Below, piece by piece: positions 1 to 11,605 of a stretch of DNA of 39,168 nt. Source of the stretch: Chromera velia. Its lineage: Eukaryota > Sar > Chromeraceae. The translations under genes were made by a program, and so were the position numbers. The notes below the pieces were generated by a model. It worked only from the letters and a program-made list of their open reading frames with translations. It did not search any database and was not told the origin of the DNA. Position 1 is the stretch's first letter, and each line of letters starts with the position of its first letter. The DNA lies in the NCBI GenBank assembly GCA_018398765.1, contig JAHBMJ010000823.1:1-39168 (forward strand), read 5' to 3'.

Positions 1-625
1 TGAACTCCTCCGCCGCTCGCCTACCCCATCGACCCCCCTTCCCTGTATGCCCCTCCCATCATGCCCGAAGAAGAAGACACGAGAATCAAACGCCCTCAGA
101 GAAGGTCTGCTACAGGATTCGAATTGCATAATCAGACAATAGAATGGAGTTTGTCTTGCCGTCTCCTACGTCTCCGCAATCTGAGTATCCCAGCCTTCCC
201 CTGCCTTCCCACCCAATATGACTCGATGGGGAAAAGGATTCCTTTTTACTGAGCACATAGCCAAAAAAGCACAAGTTGGAGGCTCCGACTCTCCCACTTC
301 TGCCTCGGCCCCTGCTTCATTATCTTTAGATCCTAACCCCACGTCTTCAGCCTCTGCTTGATCATCTTTAATCTAAAACGCTGCGGGCACAGTCAAGAGA
401 TTGTGAAAGGGAGTGTCAGAGACTCCTTGCGTCCTGTTTAGCTGAATAGAAAGCCTCTCTTGCGTCCAGCTTGCTTTGCTGGCTGCCAGGCTGGCTGGGA
501 ACTCTTTGTATCTCTTCTTTACCGAAGGATCTGGAGACAGAGAAGAGAGAGTCCTCCATCTCCTCTTCCTCGCAAACCCTGTCAGGGCTAGTCAGGGCGT
601 TCTTTCGATGAGGGTGGGGGGGGCT
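1..625. other. No convincing gene; unassigned leading sequence
   Basis: A 63-codon open frame lies at 61-252 (+), but it has no recognisable domain, no clear splice sites and ordinary composition, so I do not call it a gene. The rest is unremarkable up to the start of the satellite array. Confidence 0.4.
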
Positions 626-1276
626 CACTCTCACTCTCACACTCACTCACTGACTCTCAATGCCTCTCTCACTGAGTTTCTCACTCTCACTCTCACTCTC
701 ACTGTCACTGTCACTGTCACTCTCACTCTCACTCTCACTCACTCTCACTCACTCTCAATCACTCACATACTCACTCACTCACTCACTCACTCAAACTCAC
801 TTATCCTAACTCACTCACTCAGTCACTCACTGCCTCACTCACTGCCTCACTCTCTCACTCACTCTCTCACTCACTCATTCACTCACTCATTCTCTCACTC
901 TCATTCATTCTCACTCACTCAAACTCACTTTTTCTCCACCACCCCCCAGACAGACAGACAGACAGACAGACAGAAAAACAGACAGACGGATAGACAGACA
1001 GACAGACAATATGCTTTTTCTTCTTTTCCCTCCTTTTCTTCATGAAGACAACAGACAGACAGACAGACAGCCTCACTCACTTGCTCTCATTCACTCTCAC
1101 TCATTCACTCACTCACTCATTCACTCACTCTCATTCACTCTCACTCACTCACTCACTCACTCACTCACTCTTTCTCCACCACCCCCCAGACAGATAGACA
1201 GACAAACAGACAGACAGACAGCCTCACTCACTCACTCTCATTCACTCTTACTCAGTCACTCACTCACTCACTCACT

Positions 1277-1331
<55 letters not shown>

Positions 1332-2290
1332 AGTCACACTCACTCGCTCTCACTCACTCCAACTCATTCTTTCTCACACACTCACTCACTTACTTACTCA
1401 CTCACTCACTGACTCAGTGCCTCACTCAGGCTCACTGCCTCACTCACTCACTTACTCTCTGACTCTCTCACTGCCTCACTGCCTCACACAGTCACTCATT
1501 TACTCACTCACTCACTCACTCACTCACTGACTCACTGCCTCACTCACTCACTCACTCTCTCACTTACTCACTCACTCACTCACTCACTCTCATTCACTCT
1601 CATTCACTCAAACTCACTCTTTCTCCACCACCCCCTAGACAGACAGACAGACAGACAGACAGACAATATGTTTCTTCTTCTTCTCCCTCCTTTTCTTCAT
1701 GAACACAACAGACGGACAGACAAACAGACAGATAAACAGACAGACAGACCAACAGACCTTACTTACTCGCTCACATTCACTCTCACTCAGCTAGCTCACT
1801 CAGTCACTCACTCACTTTCTCACTGAGTCTCACTCACTAACTTACTCACTCAGTCACTCTCTCACTCACTCACTCACTCACTCACTCACTCACTCACTCA
1901 TTGACTCTCACCCTCACTCTCACACTCATTCGCTCTCACTCACTCTAACTCATTCTTTCTCATACATTCACTCACTCACTCACTCACTCACTCCCTCACA
2001 CTCACTCACTCACTCCCTCTCACTCACTCATTCATTGTCATTGAAATTTCACTCTCACTCACGCACTCTCACTTACTCACTCACTCACTCAGTCACTCAT
2101 TCACTCACTCACTCCGACTCACTTGCTCTCACTCGCTCTGACCCACTCTCATTCACTCTCACTCACTCACTCACTCGCTCACTCACCCGCTCTCATTCAG
2201 TTTCAGTCACTCACTCACTCGCTCACTCACTCGCTCTCATTCAGTTTCACTCACTCACTCACTCACTCACTCACTCACTCAGTCACTCTT
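626..2290. repeat. Compound CTCA / CAGA satellite array
   Basis: This stretch is almost wholly CTCA/CTCACT tetra- and hexanucleotide repeat, interrupted by CAGA tracts near 949-1009, 1049-1070, 1188-1222 and 1638-1668. A non-repetitive spacer (CTTTCTCCACCACCCCC, CAGA tract, then CTCCCTCCTTTTCTTCATGA) recurs near 929-1072 and 1618-1717 and partly near 1169, so a higher-order unit of several hundred bases has been duplicated. Long open frames here encode only Ser/His/Thr/Leu periodic peptides and are not genes. Confidence 0.95.
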
Positions 2291-2644
2291 TTTGAGAAGA
2301 ATGCAGAAGAGAGAGAGGGGGGGGGGAGGAGAAAGAGGTCAAAGAGATGGAAGACGTCACAGCCACCCCCTTGTCATATTTCCTTACTTCCTTTCAAGTT
2401 GGAGGGGTGGCTAGGGGGGTTATTGTTCTTTCTTGTTTCTCATAGGCAGCCACTTGTCGCTTCAAGATTGGGAAAGAGTTAGGAAAGCACGCTGAAAGTC
2501 ACTATGTAGTTAGGTTTACTATGCACAAGTGGCCTAGCTTTATATCTAAGAAAATAAATATTTATAACTTTTAAATTACAATGAGTTAGAAGCTGAAATT
2601 CAAGCTGCAAAGCCTTCTAATATAAACCAATCACTACATTAAAA
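2291..2644. other. Spacer between two repeat arrays; nothing seen
   Basis: It opens with a short G-rich and GA-rich stretch, then becomes AT-rich. I see no coding frame with splice sites and no RNA gene. Confidence 0.5.
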
Positions 2645-3160
2645 TGCTTGACTGACTAAAATAACTGACTGACTGACTGACTGACTAACTGACTGACTGA
2701 GTGACTGTCTGACTGGCTGACTGGCTAGCTGACTGACTGACTGACTGACTGACTGACTGGCGGACTGACTGACTGACTGACTGACTGACTGACTGATTGA
2801 CTGACTGGCTAACTGACTGTCTGAGTGTGTTACAGACTGACTGACTCACTGAATAACAGACTTACTGGCAGATTGATTGGTGAATTGACTGACGGACTGA
2901 CTGACTGACTGACTGGCTGACTGGCTAACTGAGTCAGACTGACTGACTGACTACTGACTCACTGTCTGACTGACTGGCTGACTGACTGGCTTAGTGGCTA
3001 ACTGACTGACTGACTGTCTAACTGACTGACTGACTGACTGACTGACTGGCTTACAGACTGACTCTGTGGCTGACTGATTGGCTTACAGGCTGAGTGGCTG
3101 ACTCGCTGACTTCATTGTACACTTACTGACTGACTGGCTGACTGACTGGCTGCCTGACAT
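2645..3160. repeat. Degenerate (CTGA)n array
   Basis: About 500 bp of GACT/CTGA tetranucleotide repeat with frequent single-base variants (GGCT, AACT, GTCT), indicating an old array that has accumulated substitutions. Confidence 0.95.
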
Positions 3161-4053
3161 GAAGGATCTGCACACTTGCGTAATATGGTTACCTGCAGAC
3201 TCTCCTGAACCTATAGAGGGCTAACATAGAGACGTCGGTGCACAATTCAAATAAAGTTTTCGGGACGTTTATGGGCTGGCTAGACAGTTTTACTTCACGT
3301 AGATGGCCGGAGACGGTCAAAGACCATAGGAGATAGCACGGTCTTCTCCTCGACACATGGCAAAGACCGGTGTGAAAGACCGTTACCTTCACTGTACTTT
3401 CGAAGCACATGGTGATGCAACCGGCTGAAGAGAGCTACATAGGTCTCATAAGAGCCTTCGAGGGCGACGAAGCTGTTTGTGGAAGGTGCCTAGGTAGGTC
3501 TTCCGTGTGTGAGGTCCAATTGACGGGCGGCGGAGCGCCCCGGCCAAGGTCGTTAGGTACGTCAGCTTTTGGGGGGGGACGCCGGGGGTGATGGGGCCCA
3601 TGGGGGGGGGGTCTTCGGAGAATACGCCGCCCGCGGGTCTCCTGAGGGGGGGGGCCCGGGTCTCCGAGATTTCATGCTCCCCGCCGCCCGCCAACCCTCA
3701 TAGAGGGGTCGCCTATAGACGCCGGGGGTGATGTTGTCGACGCACGCAAATGCATGCACGCGCGGCCTGCATGCGGGATGGCCGAAATTCCGATTGACTT
3801 CTGTGGCGATTCGGTCAGGTGTTCTGAGCACTGTTCTCAATCGCTTTTTTCGTACAAGGTTTTCTTGTGCGGAGGGATTAGACGCAGTATTGAGGTGATT
3901 ACTTGTTTCGGTGCGAGCTGCGCACGTTTCTGAACTTTTGTCTCTCGAATCGTCGTGGGAGACGGTCTCGAGTTTATAGGCTGCCTTTCATTCTATGATC
4001 ACAGCCTAAAAGAGGTATTCCAGAGGTTGCCAAATACAGGCAAGTAGTCGAGG
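3161..4053. other. G-tract-rich intergenic spacer upstream of the 4.05-kb gene
   Basis: The middle (about 3520-3730) carries several runs of 7-10 G, including a direct repeat of GACGCCGGGGGTGATG at 3580 and 3719. Possible promoter or 5' UTR of the following gene. No TATA box or coding segment can be supported. Confidence 0.4.
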
Positions 4054-5106
4054 ATGAGCCTGTCCAATGAGGGCAGCTGGGAGTCCGGAGGACGTGCGGT
4101 GGCCCTGCCGGATTCTGTGGAAGATCGGGGGAGGGGTCAGAAAAGAGACGGCAAGAGGAAAGAAGGAGGAGAAGACATGAGTGGGATAACCAAGGGAGGT
4201 GTGAGCTCCGAGGAGCATGTGGCTGAAATGGGAGACGGACACAGTGAGGCAGGGAAAGGAAGGGGAGAAGGACGTGTCGAGAGGGAGCGGAGGGAGGCCA
4301 GGGAGGCCTCAGAGAGGATTGAAAAAGAAGCTACAAGGACAAAGGATGGACACAGAAGAAAGGAGAAAGCGAAGAAGGAGGAGAAGAAAGGTTACGATAA
4401 AGGAGAGGAGAAAGACAAGAAGTTGAAGAAAAAGCATAAGGACACAGAAAAGGAAACAGCGAAGAAGGAGAAGAAAGATTGCGATGAAGGAGAGGAGAAA
4501 AATAAGAAGTCGAAGAAAAAACATAAGGACACAGAAAAGGAAACAGCGAAGAAGGAGAAGAGAAAAGATGACGATAAAGGAGAGGAGAAAGAAAAGAAGT
4601 CGAAAAGAAAACATAAGCACAAAGAAAAGGAAAAGGGGGAGAAGGAGAAGAAAAGAGATGAAGACAATGAAAGGGAGGAAGCGAAGAAGGAGCAGAAAGA
4701 TGAGGACAACAGAGAGGAGAAAGCAAAGAAGGAGAATGAACAAGACGAGGACCAAGCCGAGCAGAAGGTAAAGAAGGAGGAGAAGAAACTGAAGGAGACA
4801 GAGGAAGAGTCCATCAAAGCAGAGAAGAGCTCAGCAAATAAAGAAAAAGACGAGAACATAAAAAAGACGAAAGACAGTTCTTCGCCCACAGACTCCAAGA
4901 TCAGCCAGTCTCCTTCCTCTTCCGAGCGCAGTCTTACCCTGGAGGAACAAAAGAACCGTCTAAAGCAGACGCTCTCCTTTTCTCTAAAGGGGAAAAAGGC
5001 TCAAGCACCTTCGGCCGTCTCAAAGTTCAGACAGGCTGCAAAGAAGGAGAAAGAACTTCTCAAGTACGCTCTCTCTCTCCCTCTCCCTCTCCCTCTCCCT
5101 CTCCCT

Positions 5107-5141
<35 letters not shown>

Positions 5142-7230
5142 GTGCGTGTGTGTGTGTGTGTGTGTGTATGTGTGTGTGCGTTCGTGCGCGCCCTCAGATG
5201 CTCTCTGCCAAATCCCACTCTGCGCCTTTCTTGCTTACTAGCTTCCCTCCTTCCCTCACCTTTTCCTTCGTTCCTTCCGTCCCCCTTCCCCCCCCCTTTT
5301 TCCCTCTCTGCTTCCCCTCCGTGCTTCGCGGCTGTCTTCGTTCCCTCTGTTTCCTTCCTTTCAAGCATACCTCTTTTGCTTTCTTCAGTATTCTTTTCTC
5401 TTGTTCTTCCTTGTACGAACTCTCTTCCCTTCTCTCCCTCTTTGCAGCAAACGTCTGGGCATTTTCCCCGACGCCCCCCTGCCTTCGCCCTCCAGCAGAA
5501 AGACATCCGCTCCTCCGGCTAGAAACGCCCCCGTCTCCTCGTCTTCCCCTCATGAGAGAAAACGGTGCCCCTCTCCCTCACTTCCTGCTGCATCGTCTGA
5601 GACGGGAAAGGGAAAGGGACGCGCTCCCCCCTCCTCTCCGAGGGACCAGCACAGGGAGAGCCCTACAAACCCCACACAGCCACCCAGCAGCAGCAGCAGT
5701 AAGGCTGACCACAGCACAGGATCGTCTTCTTCCAGTCTTCCCAGAGAAATACAGACACAGAGACAGGGACAGGTCCAGCCAGGGAGGGGTCAAGTGGGAG
5801 TTCAGGAAAGAGTCACTAGAGGACCTGTGGCCCTCCCCCTGTGTGAAACAGATAGAGGAAAGGGGGGAGAAAGAAAAAGCGCATCCGCAAAAGCGAAGCG
5901 TCCCTTCACGGAGACAGAAAAGGAAGACAGCCCCTCTCCTTCTTTCTCCTCTTCTTCTCATTCCTCTCCTGTCCTACATGGGAGGACTGAGGGAAATGCC
6001 CCCAAGAGACCGAAGCCGTCTCCCCGAGAACCTTCACCTTCACATCCCCATCCGCCTGCTGGCAGTGCAGCATCACCAACCTCAGGAAGGGCATCGAAGA
6101 TTCCACAGCAGCAGCAACAGCAGACGTTGCCTCTAGACCAGACGCTCAAAAAGAAAGAACGAGTCCCTCTCTCTGCCTCCCTGCCGAGGATCTCCCCCTT
6201 TGCCCCCTCCTCCCCCTCCTCCCCCTCCTCCCCCTCCTCCTCTGCCTCCTCTGCCCACTCAGATCCCCACAGGAAGATGACCACACAGACCCACCAGAGG
6301 CACACGACCCAGCAGAAAGCATCTGCCAGCACGAGGGCAGACGAGAGGAAAATACGGTCCCCTCAGCCCCGTCTGGAAGCTCATTCGCAGAACGGCAGAG
6401 TCCCTGCTGCAGCAAGGAAAGGGGGGAATGGAAGATATCCACCTTCTTCCTCTCCCTCTTCTTCTTCTTCCTCTTCTCCTTTTTCTTCTTCAACTTCTGC
6501 TTTCAGGGTTCGGAGGGAGCAGAGGCCCCGTGAAGGGAGGGGAGTGAAAGAAGAAGAAGAACATGGACATGCTCCTCCTCAGGGGAGGCAGAGAGAAGGC
6601 GGAAGCAACGCCTCCGCACCCCCTGGCAATGGCAATAGAGTCACAGGACATCAGCAGCAAGAGGCCCCCGTCTCCCGTCTCCCTCCCGCCCCCGTTCCGT
6701 TGATCTCTGTGCGCTGTCCTTCCGACTCTTTGTCCTTGTTGGGTGATGAGCAGATGCCCGTGGAGGGGGGGAGGTCATCGTCGTGGTGTGGCCATAAGCA
6801 CTCGTCCTCTTCTCTCGGGGCTCCCCTCTCCCCCTCTTCTTCGTTGTTGGGGGAAACGAGGAAGAGAAAGAGAGCAGAAGGCTCAGTGGAAGCTGATGAT
6901 TCCGTTTTGGGTTTTCTGTCCCCAGAGAGAGAGAGACAGAGGTCCACACGGTCCCGATGCCCTCCTGCCGGGATGCGGGGTGTGCGTCTGCAGTCCCTCC
7001 CCTGGGTCGTCCTTCCCGTTCCTCCCGGGTGGGTGGGGGAGGAGGGGCCCTGGACGGTCAGGGGTCTGTTTGAGGAAGTCCAGGAGGGGGGGGGAGAAGT
7101 AAAGGGCACCACCGTCAGGGGCAAAGAGACCAAAAGAAGTCCGGAGTCCCTTACATGGCTGTCTGAGTGCACAACCAGAGACGAGTTTTGTCTAGACAGG
7201 GTCCTCGATATTCTTTGCACAGAGAAGTAG
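4054..7230 (+). CDS. Lys/Glu-rich and Ser/Pro-rich protein of unknown function, two exons
   Basis: Proposed exons are 4054-5063 and 5448-7230 (930 residues). The donor CAA|GTACGC and acceptor TTTGCAG|C are both phase 2, so the frames join. Residues about 100-290 are a highly charged Lys/Glu/Asp helix or coiled coil containing three tandem copies of a roughly 29-residue unit with KKKHKDTEKETAKKEK. A short block RSLTLEEQKNRLKQTLSFSL follows. The second exon is Ser/Pro/Gln-rich and probably disordered (poly-Gln near its first third). Only the C-terminal 150 residues look globular, ending LTWLSECTTRDEFCLDRVLD before the stop. The charge pattern suggests a nuclear or RNA-associated protein, but this is inference and no domain is recognised. 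An upstream non-coding or coding exon cannot be excluded. Confidence 0.62.
5066..5182. repeat. (CCCTCT)n and (TG)n microsatellite inside the intron
   Basis: CT hexanucleotide repeats begin two bases after the donor GT and run into a TG tract. This places a polymorphic pyrimidine array at the extreme 5' end of the 384-bp intron, which could affect splicing if it changes length. Confidence 0.9.
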
Positions 7231-8770
7231 TTTGATTTAAAAAACAATCCGGAATTCAACTCATTCAAGCTCGAAGTCAACCCGAGCCACTCTCACTCAC
7301 TCATCCGAGTCTCATGACTCTCATCAATCATCACTAGAATCATGATAAATGTCATGGTACAGTCATACGGTACCTGATGGTCTGCCTGACAGTACTCTGC
7401 AGGTAGCTAGGATCGATTCAAAAACGAAAAAACGGATTTTACAGGATTTTAGGCTAGGATTTTAAGGGATTTCAAAGTTTAGCTCGCATTTGAGCAACTT
7501 GAAGTTTCATGGGATTTCGATGGATTTCGGCTAGAAATCTAAGTGCCGCACATCGAGAAAAAAAAGAACTAACAAAGGTCATCGGCTTTAACCGTCTCAA
7601 TTCAATTCAAATTCAATTTTATTTTTTTTTAATGCCTTAAAGCTACACTATAACAGAAGAGATAACTAGATCTTTAGGGGGGCGCCAAAATGGAAGCAAA
7701 AGACATGCGTTTTCGGCTTTACCAGCTGATCCGCATGAAACATGCAGTATAGAACAGTTTGCGCTAGAGTTTGCGATCTTTGTTATTCAGTATGCATACG
7801 ATTTTCAATCAATCAATCAATCATTGTTACTTTTAATGCGTTGCCGCACATGAGCTCTGCCATAAAGATCTACAAAGCGTGCATTGGCACTTCAAGGGAT
7901 CTCACGCTTAGCTTTAACTTTGTCTCTAGGGTTAAGTGATTGACGATCTCTTGCATCAACATGAGCTGCTAAGAGTACGACTCGACACTAGCAAACTAAA
8001 CAAAGCCAAACTTCATTTCATTTCATTTCATGTGCGACGCCTAAGAAAGAATCTACCGGAATACGATTTTAAAATTTAAAATCTTAGCAGATTTTATAAT
8101 ATTTTAGCTATTAGATTTTATCAGATTCTCTTGTGGATTCTATATGAGATTTTGACTAGGATTTTAGCGAATTTTACTAGGAATTTTGAAATTCTATATA
8201 GTGTGGTTAGCAGTAACGGAAGTAGAGTCTTAGTAAAATGGGAACTAGGCCGCCCGCTTACCAATTTTTTAGAGTTTGCCACACGCAGGGCTGCATACAG
8301 CATGTGCCACGCGCAATTACAAAAGTTGTGAGGGATTGTGCATGCATGAATGGAAGAGATGTATCGATTACACTTAAAACGATGTGTATGAGGGCATACA
8401 AGCAAAGGAATTAAGGAGACGTCTGTATGGTAGGAATGGTGGGGGGAAATGGAAGAATGAAGTCTCAATGAGGGAGGACATCGTCTTCTTTTTTTTTTTT
8501 TTCCGTCGAAGAAGCTTAGAGAAAGGTCACAAGTCGAAAAACTGGCTGGTTGTTTCTCTTTTTTCCATTTCCTCGTGCCTTCTTTGCCTCACTTCCCGCC
8601 CTCCTCTTCTTTTCTTACGCAACCTTCATCTGAAGTCGAGCGAAGTCCTTTCTCAGCCACACAGATCGAAAGAACGGAAGGCGGGAACAGAAGAAGGCTG
8701 AGACTGCGAGCCATTGTATCTGCCATGAGCCCCCAGCTAGCCCGACGTCCCCCATACCCCCAACACCCAA
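7231..8770. other. AT-rich intergenic region with decayed GATTTTA-type repeats
   Basis: At 7420-7560 and 8050-8190 short words such as GGATTTTA, GATTTC and AGATTTTA recur irregularly, as in an old degenerated repeat. A TCATTTCATTTCATTTCAT stretch lies near 8010 and a T-rich run near 8490. No gene, tRNA or splice-supported exon was found. Confidence 0.5.
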
Positions 8771-9029
8771 ACAAACATGGAAACAAATAGACCAAACCAC
8801 CTGTCTGCCAGCGAGTCGAAAAAGACTTACATGAATCTAAAGACCACCGTTCTTCATTCCTTCCCTCCAGCACACACAAGGCTCAGTCCCCTCTTCTCTT
8901 TTCCCCTTTACCCCCTTCGATCGATCAATACATTCAGTCACCCACCCAACTCACCACTCCCTGCTCCCCCCCAGCCCCCACCTCCAAAACCACCAACAGC
9001 TCCACTTGTCTCCTTTCTCTCTCAGTCTG

Positions 9030-9192
9030 CACATAGGAAAGAAGGAAGAAAAGAAGGAAGGAAGGGAGGAGTGAAGGAAGAAAAGGGAGGAGTGAAGGAA
9101 GGAAAGAAGGAAAGAAGAAAAGAAAGAAAGAAAGAAAGAAAGAAGGAAAAAAGAAAGAAGGAAAGGAGGAAAGAAAGAAGGAAAGAAAGTGA

Positions 9193-9224
<32 letters not shown>

Positions 9225-9296
9225 CAGACTATATGGTTTTTTCTTTTCACTCTCTTCTTCGTGATAGCCAGACCGACAGACATACACACACACACA

Positions 9297-9328
<32 letters not shown>

Positions 9329-9475
9329 TACACACATACACACACACACATACACACACACATACACACATACACACACACAGAGACACATACACAGAGA
9401 CACACACACACAGACACATACACACACACACATACACACATACACAGATACACACATACATATACACATACGCAC

Positions 9476-9525
<50 letters not shown>

Positions 9526-9616
9526 ACATACACGCACGCACACACACACACATATACACACATACAGACATACACGCATGCACACACACACACATATACA
9601 GACACACACACAGATG

Positions 9617-9660
<44 letters not shown>

Positions 9661-9835
9661 TACACACAGATACATACATACACATATACAGAGAGAGAGA
9701 GAGAGAGAAAGAGAAAGACAGAGAGAGAGAGAAAGAGAGAGAAAGAGAGAAAGAGAGACAAAAAGAGAGAGAGAAAGAGAGACAGAAAGAGAGAGAGAGA
9801 GAGAAAAAGAGAGAGAGAGAGAGAAAAAGAGAGCT
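9030..9835. repeat. Consecutive GAAA, CA and GA microsatellite blocks
   Basis: Three arrays follow one another: (GAAA/GGAA)n at about 9030-9235, (CA)n with TA interruptions at 9279-9690, and (GA)n with AAAG interruptions at 9691-9835. The purine runs and alternating CA could adopt non-B structures. All six frames appear open here because of the repeats, and none is called as a gene. Confidence 0.97.
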
Positions 9836-10329
9836 GACATGCAAGTTCTACACAAGTGGACCAACCCTTTCTATTGTAGCAGTCAGAAGGTACGAACATG
9901 CCGCAGCACTTCTTCCTTTATTTCTCACAGTGCATCATTTCCTCTGTAGACAGAGAAGAGCATAACGATGCATGCATGACAGAATTAAAAAAGAATAGAG
10001 GAAAGGGGCTCAAGGAAAGGGGGGTAAACAGATGAAAGGAAGATCGAGGGAAACTCCTTCACTGAACGAACGAGACTTAATTCTGATTTCAACTTAATTG
10101 ACAAAGCTGCCTCTGCTCCGGGCCCCAAACATGCCGGCCCCCTCTCTGAGGTCTTTAGAGGACGTTCATGCATGCATCTGGTAGGTAGTCCTCCCATGTA
10201 TCTGAACTAACTCTTCAAATGACTTAATTGTCTTTATAGGCGTTCATCGTGCCAATGTGCTGATGCCTCTCTGTTCTGTCGTGATCTGCAACCTGTTGAA
10301 ATGGAGTGGATGTTCCCCCATGACTCTAA
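9836..10329. other. Intergenic sequence; nothing seen
   Basis: Mixed-composition sequence with TGCATGCA octamers at 9969 and 10170. I see no exon with both splice sites and no RNA gene. Confidence 0.4.
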
Positions 10330-10431
10330 CCCATCCCACCTATACCTTGAAGTGTCCCCCCAAATGCCACACCTGTCTGACCCATCCCACCTACACCTCC
10401 AAACGTCCCCCCAAATGCCTCCCTTGTCTGA
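10330..10431. repeat. Two tandem copies of a 51-bp unit
   Basis: The copies at 10330-10380 and 10381-10431 both begin CCCATCCCACCTA and end TGTCTGA. The unit is 17 codons long, so it does not interrupt a frame, but no gene is evident. Confidence 0.9.
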
Positions 10432-10522
10432 CCAAACTCATACCAGTCTGAGACTTACCTTTCCTCTGCCTTGGTGGCTGTTGTCCGAACTGGGTCCGTC
10501 TGCCCCTGCCAGTCTGTTGCAG

Positions 10523-10777
10523 GATGCCCAAAAGTTGCCACCGTTGCCGGAGCCTAACCGAACAGATACCCGAAAGTCGCTACCATTGCTGGAGCCTGCA
10601 TGACCGAACAGATGCCCGAAAGTCGCCACCGTTGCTGAAGCCTGACCGAACGGATGCCCGAAAGTCGCTACCATTGCCGGAGTCTGACCAAACGGATGCC
10701 CAAAAGTCGTCACCATTGCTGAAGTCTGACCGAACAGATGCCCGAAAATCCCTATCGTTGCCACAGCCTGACGGAAC
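10523..10777. repeat. 42-bp minisatellite, about six copies
   Basis: Units start at 10523, 10565, 10611, 10653, 10695 and 10737, each opening GAT(G/A)CCC(G/A)AAA. The second unit carries a 4-bp insertion and the last is partial. The 42-bp period equals 14 codons and is open on both strands: DARKSxPLLKPDRT-like on plus, ATFGHPFGQ-like on minus. Whether it is translated cannot be told from sequence. Confidence 0.92.
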
Positions 10778-10879
10778 TCTCCAGGAAGTCCGCCCTTCTC
10801 TGCAGTACAAAGCAGAAAAGAGGGGGCACAAAGGGAGAGAGCACGTTGGGTTAAATATGCAATATACCTACCGCGCATT

Positions 10880-11182
10880 GCGCGCTCATCGATCGCACTT
10901 GAAAAATAGGCGCATGCATGATCAAAAAAAATTCAAGGTCGATCGATCGGCCATTGAAGATCGATCGATTGACCCTGTTGGAAATATTGATATACCATTC
11001 AGCGATTGACATCGAACTCTTGATCAATCCAGATGTTCATCAATTGATCTTGCAATCTGTAGAGCGATCGAAGTCCATACATCCTGTGACCTTGCCTGCA
11101 CTGATTGAGCTTTCCCGTTGCTCACGTGCACAAATCTCGAAACATACCTTCGATCTTGCTTTGATCTTTCTTATCAGTCATC
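10880..11182. other. GATCGAT-rich left flank of the two-gene element
   Basis: This AT-rich stretch carries repeated palindromic GATCGATC and ATCGATTG words (around 10890, 10941, 10962) and ends at the ATG of the first ORF. The right flank at 12860-13060 has the same word usage, which sets the intervening 1.7 kb apart as a possible unit. It may be a promoter or part of a terminal region. Confidence 0.4.
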
Positions 11183-11605
11183 ATGGATGATGCTGACCCT
11201 TATGCTGACGTCAACTTCAAAGATGAGGAGTTGGATGTCGATGCGATTCCAAAGCAGGCACAAACAGACATAGGTGCTTTGGACTTGTTGAAATGCAATT
11301 TTGATTTTTGGACTGCGCCTGCTTCCTCAGACACTGCCCAGCCCTCTCACCTTGCTTTATATATTCTTTATCTGTTCACCGCAATTTCCAGCCAGAGAGA
11401 ACTCTTCTTGCAGAGCAAGTACAAGCCTCTTGGTGACGATGGTATCCCTCGCAGGAAGGCCCGCGAAGCGTACTATCAAGAGCTTGGGGCAGAAATTTTT
11501 AAGAGTTGCATTCCGCTGCTGAGGGAGCGATCTGAACAGAAGCAGGCCACGTCAAAAAACCAGATCTCTCGGGGGAGGACTTCGCACGGGTGTTTCGGGA
11601 GGTGA
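11183..11605 (+). CDS. Unknown protein, ORF1 of convergent two-gene element
   Basis: An uninterrupted ATG-initiated frame of 140 codons. It starts MDDADPYADVNF, followed by an acidic segment and a predicted helical region (FDFWTAPASSD, then LALYILYLFTAISSQRELFL). No intron is needed. It matches no family I recognise. The N-terminal DPYAD motif reappears in the convergent ORF on the opposite strand. The last 24 codons overlap ORF2 in the -1 frame and contain an A_AAA_AAC heptamer in the correct zero-frame phase, so the product may be extended by frameshifting. The alternative is a one-base loss in the A run of a formerly single gene. Confidence 0.5.
   Translation: MDDADPYADVNFKDEELDVDAIPKQAQTDIGALDLLKCNFDFWTAPASSDTAQPSHLALYILYLFTAISSQRELFLQSKYKPLGDDGIPRRKAREAYYQELGAEIFKSCIPLLRERSEQKQATSKNQISRGRTSHGCFGR

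Noticed and set aside
476-2482. Long open frames rich in His/Ser/Thr/Leu
   Set aside because: They arise from the CTCA and CAGA repeats, which lack stops in several frames; no splice or domain support.
4309-4898. Minus-strand frames rich in Phe/Leu/Ser that resemble membrane proteins
   Set aside because: They are the reverse complement of the Lys/Glu-rich coding exon on the plus strand.
8777-9965. Open frames of up to 390 codons over the GAAA/CA/GA arrays, both strands
   Set aside because: Composition is purely periodic repeat translation; frames are open simultaneously on both strands.
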